In this document: in pieces, positions 16,416 through 23,090 of the stretch
Position numbering within the stretch: position 1 is the first letter of the stretch
How the letters are laid out: each line of letters begins with the position of its first letter
Assembly: GCA_027593305.1 (NCBI GenBank)
Contig: JAQCJA010000014.1
Span: 1-23,090, forward strand
DNA: 23,090 nt
Origin: a bacterium
Lineage (GTDB): Bacteria > Latescibacterota > UBA2968 > UBA8231
Direction: 5' to 3'
The notes under the pieces: generated by a model
Database searches by the model: none
What the model saw: only the letters and a program-made list of their open reading frames with translations
What the model was told of the DNA's origin: nothing
Program-made: the position numbers and the translations under genes

Positions 16416-17327
16416 ATGACCGCAGTGCCGCCGGTAGAACTGCAGAACGACGCCCTGCGTCTGGTTGTCGATCCCGACCGTGGCACGGGCATCCTGGCCT
16501 TCAGCGCCCTCGTCGACGATGGCTGGTTGCCGCTGATGCCCGACGCCCGCAGCCCCGATTGCGACCTGGCATGTGCCAGCTTCCTGATGATCCCCTACTC
16601 CAATCGTATTGAGAAGGGCGCATTCACTTTCGCCGGGCGCACCTACCAGCTTGAGAACGCCATGGGACACGCCATTCACGGCGATACGCGAAAGCGCCCC
16701 TGGACCGTGATCCAGCAGAGCGGAAACGCGCTGCGTTGCAGCTTCTCATCCGTTGAGCACGAACACGTCAACTGGCCCTGGGCTTTTGCTGCGGAAGCGA
16801 CCTTCGAGGTGCGCGACAACCAACTGCTGCTGGGCGCGCGCCTGACGAACCTGGGTGATTCCACCATGCCCGCCGGCTTCGGTTGGCACCCCTACTTTTC
16901 GCGTGCCCTGCGGCGCGAAGGGGAACCCGTCGCACTGCAGTTCGCTCTCGAGGGTGCTTACCCGGACGCTCACGACACGCGCATTCCCTCGGGTCCGCTG
17001 GCGGCACTGGAGCCACACCAGGACTTTGGCCGTGAGAAAGCTCTGCTACCGGACAACTTCCTTGATACCTGCTGTCACGGCTTTACGGGTGGTCACATCA
17101 CCTGGCCCGAGAGTGGCGTCCGCCTGCGCCTGGCAGCCACCGACAACTGCCGTCACCTCGTGCTCTACAATCCGTCGGGCAAGCCCTACTTTGCCGTCGA
17201 GCCCGTGACCAATGCCAACAACGGTGTCAACCTGCTGGCGCAGGGCGATCCGACATGCGGGACGATCTCCCTTGAACCCGGGACCTCGCTGGAAAGTGGC
17301 TGCTCGCTGACGGTGGAATGGCTGTAG
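16416..17327 (+). CDS. Aldose 1-epimerase (galactose mutarotase-like) family protein
   Basis: 303 residues, the normal length for aldose-1-epimerase-type proteins that interconvert alpha and beta anomers of sugars. Recognisable family positions are SNRIEKGAF (62-70), GHAIHGDTR (84-92, substrate-binding His88), AGFGWHPYF (153-161, catalytic His158) and YFAVEPVTNANNG (258-270, catalytic Glu262), followed by LEPGTSLES. All expected catalytic residues appear present. The ATG at 16416 has GGAGG at 7 bases; in-frame upstream sequence is intergenic. No signal peptide, so cytoplasmic. It diverges from the Rossmann-like/hydrolase operon, suggesting a common sugar pathway. Confidence 0.92.
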   Translation: MTAVPPVELQNDALRLVVDPDRGTGILAFSALVDDGWLPLMPDARSPDCDLACASFLMIPYSNRIEKGAFTFAGRTYQLENAMGHAIHGDTRKRPWTVIQQSGNALRCSFSSVEHEHVNWPWAFAAEATFEVRDNQLLLGARLTNLGDSTMPAGFGWHPYFSRALRREGEPVALQFALEGAYPDAHDTRIPSGPLAALEPHQDFGREKALLPDNFLDTCCHGFTGGHITWPESGVRLRLAATDNCRHLVLYNPSGKPYFAVEPVTNANNGVNLLAQGDPTCGTISLEPGTSLESGCSLTVEWL

Positions 17328-17338
17328 CGGGGATCCAT

Positions 17339-17360
17339 GCGCCCACTACTTGGTGGGCGC
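17339..17360. terminator. 8-bp GC-rich hairpin between convergent genes
   Basis: GCGCCCAC (17339-17346) pairs perfectly with GTGGGCGC (17353-17360) across a 6-base loop. It sits at the end of the convergent aldose epimerase and RidA genes and includes the RidA stop codon. There is no T tract on either side, so it is at best a weak or Rho-assisted terminator; an RNA-stabilising hairpin is equally possible. Confidence 0.35.
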
Positions 17361-17783
17361 CGCTTTCCAGGCGATGACGCTGATTTCAACCTTGAAGTCA
17401 AAGACCAGTTCGGCACCACCGATGCAGGCGCGCGCCGGGAACACCCTGTCCCCGAAGTACGAGGCATAGGCGGCATTCATCTCGTGGTAATCCTCGATAT
17501 CGCTCAGATAAACGGTTGCGCTGACCACATCCTTCAGGCTGTAGCCATTGGCTTTCAGCACACGACTGACGTTGTCCATCACCTGTCGGGTCTCGGCATC
17601 CACTGAACTCTTCACGTCCTTGCCGTCCTGCGTGCGGGCTACCTGCCCGCTGACGTAGAGCGTATTTCCCGCCTGGCGCGCCGCACTGAAGGGCAGAGTC
17701 TTGAGAGGAACGGCCGTCTGCGCCGCAACGGGCAGGGCAACCAGGGCAAGGATGGCAACGGGAATCAGGGCGGAACAACGCAT
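17346..17783 (-). CDS. Exported RidA-family enamine/imine deaminase
   Basis: 145 residues from ATG 17783, which has AAGGAG seven bases upstream. The first 21 residues form a clear Sec signal peptide (LIPVAILALVALPVAA before Q22), so the protein is predicted to be periplasmic. The rest is a YjgF/YER057c/RidA domain: LYVSGQVAR (42-50), the DNVSRVLKANG helix, DVVSATVYLSD, and the active-site FPARACIG (R118) with E133 in KVEISVIA. The N-terminal GPYSQA motif is altered to LPFSAA, replacing Tyr with Phe. RidA enzymes hydrolyse reactive enamines/imines made by PLP enzymes. It is divergent from a class V PLP enzyme 162 bases away, which fits a shared role. Some exported members have other or unknown activities. 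Confidence 0.9.
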   Translation of the reverse strand: MRCSALIPVAILALVALPVAAQTAVPLKTLPFSAARQAGNTLYVSGQVARTQDGKDVKSSVDAETRQVMDNVSRVLKANGYSLKDVVSATVYLSDIEDYHEMNAAYASYFGDRVFPARACIGGAELVFDFKVEISVIAWKAAPTK

Positions 17784-17891
17784 GGCTCGGCTCCTTGGGC
17801 TGAAAAATATTGGCTGCAGAAACTTCGATATCACAGCAGGCAAACAAAGGGCCGACAGAGATCCGCCACAACCGGGCACAGCCTCTGGCGG

Positions 17892-17920
17892 TTGCCCGGC
17901 CGGGGAACTGTGGCTAGACT
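17892..17920 (+). promoter_or_regulatory. Candidate promoter of the class V PLP enzyme gene
   Basis: TTGCCC (-35-like, 17892-17897) and TAGACT (-10-like, 17915-17920) are separated by 17 bases and lie about 25 bases before the start codon, which has its own AAGGGG ribosome site. The fit to a sigma-70 promoter is partial but the spacing and placement are good. Confidence 0.42.
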
Positions 17921-17945
17921 GAAACGCAGAAAGGGGCATTGACCC

Positions 17946-19244
17946 ATGGAACGACGTGCGTTTGTAAAGGGATTGGCGGCAGTGACGGCAGCCGTACAAC
18001 TGTTACCTGAGCTCGCCGAGGGGGTCGGTGAACGGCTGCAGACACTTGCCACAGATATCGACGCCACGACCGGCGAGACCGACCTGTGGCGACGTGTGCG
18101 CAAGGAGTTCCAACTCAATCCAGGGCTTGTGCATTTCAACACGGGCAGTGTCGGTGCCTCGCCACGCGTCGTCTCTGATGCCATTGCCAACTATATCAAC
18201 CAACTGGAGGGTGATCCGAACCACAACGTCTGGGGCCCCGTTGGCGACAAAGCCGAAGAGGTGCGCAGCCGCGCTGCCGAGTTTGTCGGCGCCGACGTCA
18301 GCGAAATGGTCATCACGCGCAACACGACGGAGGGCATGAATCAGATCGCCTCCGGCATCGATCTGGAACCTGGCGACGAGGTACTGACAACGAACCATGA
18401 GCACGGCGGCGGCGTTTGCTGCTGGGAGTATCTGCAGAAACACCGCGGTGTACGTGTCAACTACATGAAGATGCCGAATCCGGTACGGGACAAGGCCGAG
18501 TTTCTCCGCGTCTTTGAGCAGCACCTGACACCACGGACCCGTGTCGTCAGCCTCATGCATATCGATACGATCACGGGTATGGTCTATCCCCTGGCAGACG
18601 TCGCGAAAATCACCAGACCCCGGGGCATCCTGCTGGTCTGTGATGGGGCCCACGCGCCGGGCATGCTGAATGTGAACCTGAAAGAACTCGGTGTTGATGC
18701 CTTCGCCTCCAGCAGCCACAAGTGGATGCTGGCCCCCAAGGGCAGCGGCCTGCTCTATATCCGTCGCGAGGTACAGGATCGCATCCACCCGATGTCGCTG
18801 TATTCAGGGTACTCCGTCTATTCCGCCTCCATGGGTACGCGCAACGTCGCCCACATCATCGGCCACGGTGTGGCCATGGATTTCCACAACACCCTCGGTC
18901 GCGACCGTGTTGAGGCCCGCTGCCGTCAGCTCAGCAATCGCCTGCGCAGCCACCTGCTGCAGATCCCGCGGCTGCAGCTGCTGACACCGACACAGCCGGA
19001 ACTGTCGAGTGGCCTTGTGACTTTTTCCGTGGATGGCATGCCGCGGGAGGAGATCACCAGGCAGCTATTCGACGACCACAACATCATCGTCAAGAACGCC
19101 CAGGGCACCTATGCCTTCGCCACCGATCCCGAGCAGAAAGCGAAGGCTGAAAGCTATAATTGCCTGCGCTTCTCGACGCACATTTTCAACAATGAGCACG
19201 AGGTCGATCGCCTCGCAACACACATAGAAGACATTCTGGGTTAG
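17946..19244 (+). CDS. Class V aminotransferase-fold PLP enzyme with twin-arginine N-terminus
   Basis: 432 residues, fold type I, similar to the isopenicillin-N-epimerase/cysteine-desulfurase-like class V group. PLP features are visible: NTTEGMNQI (126-134) for phosphate binding, the stacking region near TTNHEHGGG (148-156), D233 in VCDGAHAPG for the pyridine nitrogen, and K259 in SSHKWMLAPKGSG for the Schiff base. The N-terminus MERRAFVKGLAAVTAA matches the Tat pattern RRxFxK followed by a mildly hydrophobic stretch, so the folded, cofactor-loaded enzyme may be exported. Family members act as epimerases, lyases or transaminases; the reaction is unknown here. It is divergent from an exported RidA, a logical partner for removing reactive imine products. 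The start has AAGGGG upstream. Confidence 0.9.
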   Translation: MERRAFVKGLAAVTAAVQLLPELAEGVGERLQTLATDIDATTGETDLWRRVRKEFQLNPGLVHFNTGSVGASPRVVSDAIANYINQLEGDPNHNVWGPVGDKAEEVRSRAAEFVGADVSEMVITRNTTEGMNQIASGIDLEPGDEVLTTNHEHGGGVCCWEYLQKHRGVRVNYMKMPNPVRDKAEFLRVFEQHLTPRTRVVSLMHIDTITGMVYPLADVAKITRPRGILLVCDGAHAPGMLNVNLKELGVDAFASSSHKWMLAPKGSGLLYIRREVQDRIHPMSLYSGYSVYSASMGTRNVAHIIGHGVAMDFHNTLGRDRVEARCRQLSNRLRSHLLQIPRLQLLTPTQPELSSGLVTFSVDGMPREEITRQLFDDHNIIVKNAQGTYAFATDPEQKAKAESYNCLRFSTHIFNNEHEVDRLATHIEDILG

Positions 19245-19278
19245 GCGACTGTACAGCGCTCCGTCGAAAATCCCCGTC

Positions 19279-20415
19279 CTATCGTCCCATGGCTCGGCCG
19301 GCGATCAGCCTGCCTCCAAGAGTCGACGGCGAGATGACGTCATCGACACCGATCTGGAGCACCTTGGCGACGTTTTCTTCGTGTTCCACGCGCACGAGAA
19401 TACGGAAGCGGTAGTGTTGTGCTGCTTCGCGAAGATTACGTGCCGTGATGGCAATCAGGATGTTCGTCGCGTCTGAATCGGTCGCCGCAATGACAGCTGC
19501 CGCTTGTGGCAGGTTGGCCTGTTCGAGGGTTCGCGTCTCGGCAGCGTCGCCGAGCAGGACGTCGAAGCCGCGCCCCTTCAGCACGTGAGCGATGGCCTCC
19601 CGATCCTCAATGATCAGAAATGGTACATCGTTTTCGCGCAACTCGTCGGCGATGCTTTCGGTGACATCGCTGTAGCCGCAGACGACCACGTGATCGATGG
19701 TTTTCTGAAACTTGCTCATAACCGATACGACTCCCTTGATGCGCTCCTCGATGAGCGGCCCGACGACAACGGTGATGGCGGTAACGAAGGAACTGAGACC
19801 GATGGTGACCATGAGGATCGTGAACAGGCGGGCGTTTTCGGTGACGGGCAGTATGTCGCCGTATCCCAGCGTTGAGTAGGTGACGACGGTGAAGTACACG
19901 GCATCTGTCCAGTTCTCTATGGCATTGAATTCACGGCGCAGCAGGTAGGTACCGACGATGCCAAATGCCAGAGCGAACAGTACCGAGGCACCGGCGACGA
20001 GTTCGCCGTAACTGTAGCGACGGCGGTTCGGATGCAGGTAGAACTGTCCGCGAACGGCGATGAGCAAGCCGGCGACGGTGAGGGGGACTGCCGTTGTCCG
20101 CACCGTCGGGCCGACGCTCAGAACGCTGAACAATACCAGCGCCAGCAGAGCACCCAGGGTGGCCCACCAGGATCGGCGCCGTCGCTCCGCCAGCCCCTTG
20201 CCCAGAACAATCTGCAACACGCCCAGGCCAACCCAGACGAAGCCGCCCAGTTGCAGCCCCGGCGTGACATCGAGATATGGCAGGCTGCCGCGGTCCAGTT
20301 GGAGGTAGTGCTCCAACTGGAAGACCTGCGCCAGGCCAGCGGTAAAGTTGACGAAGCCGTTCAACGCCACCAGAGCGGCAGCCCCGTAGGGGATGTAGTG
20401 TCTGACGTTTCTCAT
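19279..20415 (-). CDS. Potassium channel with RCK/TrkA-N domain (Kch-like)
   Basis: 378 residues. About six hydrophobic segments (near 10-33, 55-73, 85-103, 108-122, 138-160, 195-220) enclose the K+ selectivity filter TLGYGD (182-187) within VVTYSTLGYGDILP. A cytosolic Rossmann-type RCK domain follows from about 241 (DHVVVCGYSDVTESIADEL, then LIIEDRE, LLGDAAE, AVIAATDSDATNILIAITAR). The first glycine motif is loose (CGYSDVT), as I recall for E. coli Kch, so nucleotide binding may be weak. No charged S4-like voltage sensor is obvious. The ATG has AGGAG upstream. It is divergent from a PilZ-domain gene, with only 49 bases between the starts. Confidence 0.93.
   Translation of the reverse strand: MRNVRHYIPYGAAALVALNGFVNFTAGLAQVFQLEHYLQLDRGSLPYLDVTPGLQLGGFVWVGLGVLQIVLGKGLAERRRRSWWATLGALLALVLFSVLSVGPTVRTTAVPLTVAGLLIAVRGQFYLHPNRRRYSYGELVAGASVLFALAFGIVGTYLLRREFNAIENWTDAVYFTVVTYSTLGYGDILPVTENARLFTILMVTIGLSSFVTAITVVVGPLIEERIKGVVSVMSKFQKTIDHVVVCGYSDVTESIADELRENDVPFLIIEDREAIAHVLKGRGFDVLLGDAAETRTLEQANLPQAAAVIAATDSDATNILIAITARNLREAAQHYRFRILVRVEHEENVAKVLQIGVDDVISPSTLGGRLIAGRAMGR
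20294..20321. repeat. 11-bp perfect inverted repeat inside the channel gene
   Basis: TCCAGTTGGAG (20294-20304) pairs with CTCCAACTGGA (20311-20321) across a 6-base loop GTAGTG. It lies within the first 45 codons of the channel gene, encoding roughly QLEHYLQLD. A hairpin there could affect early elongation of the mRNA, or it may be a chance result of the repeated QL/LQL codons. Confidence 0.55.
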
Positions 20416-20464
20416 ATATTGCTCCTGGGATCACGAATCTCACTCATAGCAGAAACGCCGATCA

Positions 20465-21529
20465 GTGGATTCAGGTTACCAGGACATTCTCCCCTACATC
20501 CGCCCCAGAGCGGGAGATCTTGGTTGGTTGGGCCTGCTCATGGCAAGCCTGATCATCGCCCTGCTCGCGGGGGCCCTGTTGACCTATCTGACCACGGGCT
20601 GGCGGCGCCGCAGGCGGACGCGGCTGGCGTTCTTCGCCGCCGCCACCGAGCGCCATCTGTCGATTCCACAGACAACCATGCTCTACGATCTGAGCCGGCG
20701 ACACCGCATGCACGATCCGCTGCTGTTGCTCACATCGCTGAAGATCTTTGACGACCACGCAGGGCGCCTCGCCGCCGATGGTGGCGATCGGACGCGACTC
20801 AATGCGCTTGGTGCCGTCCGCAGACGCCTTGGTTTCGACAGGCCCACCGTTGAACAGCGCTTCTACACAACTCGGACCCTGGCACCCGGACAGAAGCTGA
20901 TGGTCTGGCCCAATGGTCTTCAGCGCGGCTTCATCCAGTGTGTCGTTGTCGGCCGCGACGAGCGCGCCATCACCGCCGTGCCCCTGCGCCGCGACGACGA
21001 CGAACTGTTGTCGCAACTGCAGGCTGGAGAGAAGATCAAAGTGCGATTCTGGCGGGATGGCGACACCGAATATCGCTTTCGCACCGACATTCTCGAATTT
21101 CAACCGCATACCACATCCGTTCGCATCCGCCATGCCGAGGAGTTGGAGCGCGTCCAGCAGCGGGATTTCTACCGCATTCATGTCGACATTCACGTCCGTC
21201 TGTATGCGCTGCCGCTGGGCATCGAAGACATCGATCCGGAACGGGTGGCATCCGTGGCCACCGACGTGCTGGAGGCTGATCTGATGGATCTCAGTGGCGG
21301 CGGCCTGAGTGTCTTTCTCCCGGGACCTGCACCACGCAAGGCCGAGATCGTTATCGACCCTGCATATGAGGGCGTCTTCCCTTTTGCTGGCGCCCATCTG
21401 CTGATCGTCGATCAGCAGCGGCACGGTGATGGCTGGCACGTGCGGCTGCAGTTCGCCGAATTGCCTGCAGCTGTGCGCGACGATCTGGTTGCGGCCATCT
21501 TCGACTACGAACTCTCTGCGTCCCGCTGA
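20465..21529 (+). CDS. Membrane-anchored PilZ-domain (c-di-GMP-binding) protein
   Basis: 354 residues with one N-terminal membrane helix (about 20-42, followed by the basic stop signal WRRRRRTR), so the rest is cytoplasmic. After a helical linker comes a YcgR-like N-domain (about 133-225, starting QRFYTTRTLAPGQKLMVWP). A PilZ domain follows, with both c-di-GMP motifs: RDFYR (R233-R237, the RxxxR arginines) and DLSGGG (D275-G280, the D/NxSxxG motif). Binding of cyclic di-GMP is therefore well supported. A role in motility, surface or envelope control is the usual inference. The start is a GTG at 20465 with no strong ribosome site; another start further inside is possible. Its 3' end overlaps the convergent epimerase gene by 25 bases. 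Confidence 0.9.
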   Translation: MDSGYQDILPYIRPRAGDLGWLGLLMASLIIALLAGALLTYLTTGWRRRRRTRLAFFAAATERHLSIPQTTMLYDLSRRHRMHDPLLLLTSLKIFDDHAGRLAADGGDRTRLNALGAVRRRLGFDRPTVEQRFYTTRTLAPGQKLMVWPNGLQRGFIQCVVVGRDERAITAVPLRRDDDELLSQLQAGEKIKVRFWRDGDTEYRFRTDILEFQPHTTSVRIRHAEELERVQQRDFYRIHVDIHVRLYALPLGIEDIDPERVASVATDVLEADLMDLSGGGLSVFLPGPAPRKAEIVIDPAYEGVFPFAGAHLLIVDQQRHGDGWHVRLQFAELPAAVRDDLVAAIFDYELSASR

Positions 21530-22338
21530 GTACCCAGGACGGCCTCGGCGCTGTCCTGCGGGATGTACCCAAGGACCTGGCGTGCGTCATCGATGTCGAC
21601 CCAGCGCCATTTGTTATCGGATACACCGTAGAAGACGCCGAACCTGAGGTCCGCCGGCGCATCGATCGCCCGCTCCGTCAACTGCACGATATCCCGCTGA
21701 CTGCACCACACGGCTCCAGATTCTGCACGGTGTGGGTGATCCTCGGCATTGACCCAGCCGATACGTAGACACAGGCAGGACAGGCCCTTTGTGTCGGCAA
21801 AGGAACGCGCCAGTGCCTCACCCCAGACCTTTGTCGCCGGATAGAGTCCGGTGGGCCGCGGGGGCCAATCGTGCCGAACGATGGGAATGTCCTCGGGCTT
21901 CAGCCCGGCGAACCGACCCTCTGCCAGAGCCTTGTACGGCTCGTCTGCCTGATAGCCCCAGGAAACCATGATCGAACTGGCGTAGACGACACGGCGGGCG
22001 CCGACGCGAAGGGCCGCCTCGAACGCGTTGTGCGCCCCCATGACGTTGCTCTGCAGCAGGCTTTCCCATGGCGCATCGGGTCGCGGGTCGGCGGCCATGT
22101 GCACGATCGTATCCATCCCGGCGAAGGCCGCCTCGACATCGGCCAGACTGGCCATATCAACAACGAAGAGATGATCATCGGGTATCTCGAGTGGCTCCTC
22201 TGTGGCCCGTTCAGAGGGCTTCGTGCGACGCGCCAGAGCATACACATCGTAGCGCTCCGGTTGCGCCCGGAGGCGTCGGTAGATGGCGCCGGCGATCAGT
22301 CCGTACACGCCGGTAACGAGCACCCGTCTGGCTTTCAT
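21505..22338 (-). CDS. NAD-dependent epimerase/dehydratase-family protein (extended SDR, uronate-dehydrogenase-like)
   Basis: 277 residues. The N-terminal nucleotide-binding turn is VLVTGVYGLIAG (6-17), a slightly altered TGxxGxxG with Ala at the last Gly. D61 in FVVDMASL, the VHMAADP strand (79-85), SNVMGAHNAFEAAL (97-110) and the catalytic Y166xxxK170 in LYPATK are all in place, with S121-S122 upstream. The overall pattern is closest to uronate dehydrogenase-like and NDP-sugar epimerase-like enzymes; which substrate it uses cannot be read. The ATG at 22338 overlaps the HPRT-like stop as ATGA. Its stop lies inside the convergent PilZ gene. If it acts on uronates, it would fit the mannonate-dehydratase-like gene elsewhere in the window. 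Confidence 0.88.
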   Translation of the reverse strand: MKARRVLVTGVYGLIAGAIYRRLRAQPERYDVYALARRTKPSERATEEPLEIPDDHLFVVDMASLADVEAAFAGMDTIVHMAADPRPDAPWESLLQSNVMGAHNAFEAALRVGARRVVYASSIMVSWGYQADEPYKALAEGRFAGLKPEDIPIVRHDWPPRPTGLYPATKVWGEALARSFADTKGLSCLCLRIGWVNAEDHPHRAESGAVWCSQRDIVQLTERAIDAPADLRFGVFYGVSDNKWRWVDIDDARQVLGYIPQDSAEAVLGTQRDAESS

Positions 22339-22877
22339 TCATCTTCCTCGCTCGATGATTCCACCACCGCGACATGACGCAGACCACGGAAGGCACCATC
22401 GAGGTCCATCCCGTAGCCCACAACAAACAGATCGTCGATCTCGAAGCCCCGGTAATCAATGGGAACGGCCACCTGGCGTCGTGAGGGCTTGTCCAGGAGG
22501 GTGCAGGTCCGGATCTGTGCCGGGGCCCGCTTCTGCAGAGCCGCGAGCACGGTATCGAGGGTACGACCCGAATCAACGATGCCATCCACAACCAGGACCA
22601 ACCTGGACGTGATATCGACACTCAACTCTCGCGACAGTTCGACGGTGCCCCCCGACTCGGTCCCGCAGTATGACGTAGCGACAACAAAATCGTATTGCAC
22701 CTGTGAAGCCAGATTTGTCGGCAGCAAACGCAGCAGGTCCATCATGAACGGAGCGGCGCCATTGAGAATGCCGATCACAACGAGTGCGGCCTCGGCAAAA
22801 TCGTCGGCCAGCTGCCCGGCCAGTTGCTCGACTCGCTCATGGACCTGCGTGGCAGAGAACAGTTCTCGTAGCACCAT
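22335..22877 (-). CDS. Hypoxanthine phosphoribosyltransferase-like protein
   Basis: 180 residues from ATG 22877, seven bases after the preceding stop; a GTG at 22904 is an alternative that would overlap that gene. HPRT transfers phosphoribose from PRPP to hypoxanthine or guanine in purine salvage. Motifs seen: pyrophosphate loop VIGILNGAAPFMMDLL (34-49), the mobile loop FVVATSYCGTE (64-74), the PRPP motif LVLVVDGIVDSGRT (93-106, catalytic D102), LLDKPSRR (127-134, purine-contacting K130) and FVVGYGMDLDGAFRGL (151-166). Two positions differ from common HPRTs: the E-D or D-D pair of the PRPP motif reads D98-G99, and the KG/RG of the first loop reads NG. The acidic tail (ESSSEEDE) is unusual. 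The family is clear; full activity is likely but not certain. Confidence 0.9.
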   Translation of the reverse strand: MVLRELFSATQVHERVEQLAGQLADDFAEAALVVIGILNGAAPFMMDLLRLLPTNLASQVQYDFVVATSYCGTESGGTVELSRELSVDITSRLVLVVDGIVDSGRTLDTVLAALQKRAPAQIRTCTLLDKPSRRQVAVPIDYRGFEIDDLFVVGYGMDLDGAFRGLRHVAVVESSSEEDE

Positions 22878-22884
22878 CGTCGAG

Positions 22885-23090
22885 TTATCTCTCGGCTGCG
22901 GCACGTTGCAGCGCCTTCAGTAGCAGTGCGTGGTCTTCCTCGAGATCCGGGGGCAGATGGCGTTCGATGGCGAAGACCCCATCAGCGGAGTCTTCGAGGT
23001 ATCTGCAGATCGTCTGCACGTGAAAGTCCCCCCGGAGCGTACGCAGATCTGAGGCCGTGACACGCTGCCGCAACTCGCTGCGCAGGTGAT
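22885..23090 (-). CDS. 3' end of an unidentified gene running off the window
   Basis: An open frame enters from the right edge (reading HLRSELRQRVTASDLRTLRG at the boundary) and ends at a TAA at 22885-22887. About 68 C-terminal residues are visible, ending LEEDHALLLKALQRAAAER. It is hydrophilic, mixed charge and helical at the end; no membrane segment and no motif that I recognise. It lies seven bases before the HPRT-like gene and is probably in the same operon. I cannot name its family from this fragment. Confidence 0.6.
   Translation of the reverse strand, partial: HLRSELRQRVTASDLRTLRGDFHVQTICRYLEDSADGVFAIERHLPPDLEEDHALLLKALQRAAAER

Noticed and set aside
18003..18788. Minus-strand 261-codon open frame
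   Set aside because: Fully antisense to the PLP enzyme gene, which has all cofactor motifs; no ribosome site or domain.
1..23090. CRISPR arrays, insertion sequences, prophage or toxin-antitoxin genes
   Set aside because: No regularly spaced repeats, transposase or integrase motifs, terminal inverted repeats with target duplications, or known toxin-antitoxin families were found on either strand.

Overview
The window is GC-rich, gene-dense DNA from a Gram-negative (two-membrane) bacterium. It carries a complete tripartite efflux system, a lipoprotein adaptor, exported enzymes and a surface or secreted protein with an FlgD-type C-terminal tail. UGA works as an ordinary stop: several gene pairs overlap as ATGA. 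The mix of Gfo/Idh/MocA-type oxidoreductases, a mannonate-dehydratase-like TIM barrel, discoidin-like and FlgD-tail proteins recalls environmental genomes of the FCB-related candidate phyla (Latescibacterota or Poribacteria type). That placement is a weak inference from gene content only.

Layout. 1-390 holds no gene I can support. 391-6964 is a heavy-metal-type RND efflux operon on the minus strand: a small His/Met-rich membrane protein, a TolC-like outer membrane factor, a lipoprotein adaptor, the RND pump, then a perfect 14-bp terminator hairpin. 7110-10600 is a decaying accessory segment. It has a broken short-chain dehydrogenase, an intact mannonate-dehydratase-like gene, and two gene relics (LanC-like and GT-C glycosyltransferase-like) that meet head-on at one breakpoint near 9640. 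10814-17327 is a carbohydrate-flavoured region: a Gfo/Idh/MocA oxidoreductase, a frameshifted exported discoidin/FlgD-tail protein, an alpha/beta hydrolase overlapping a Rossmann-like protein, and a divergent aldose-1-epimerase-like gene. 17346-19244 is a divergent pair of an exported RidA and a class V PLP enzyme with a twin-arginine N-terminus. 19279-21529 is a divergent pair of an RCK potassium channel and a membrane-anchored PilZ protein. 21505-23090 is a minus-strand operon: an unidentified gene running off the window, an HPRT-like phosphoribosyltransferase and an NAD-dependent epimerase.

The most interesting points are three. First, the RidA/PLP pair may act outside the cytoplasm. Second, frame-breaking indels at short homopolymers are concentrated in four accessory loci while the long core genes are clean. 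Third, two unrelated gene relics abut at a single breakpoint. I see no CRISPR array, insertion sequence, rRNA or convincing tRNA. No clearly new defence or mobile system is visible.
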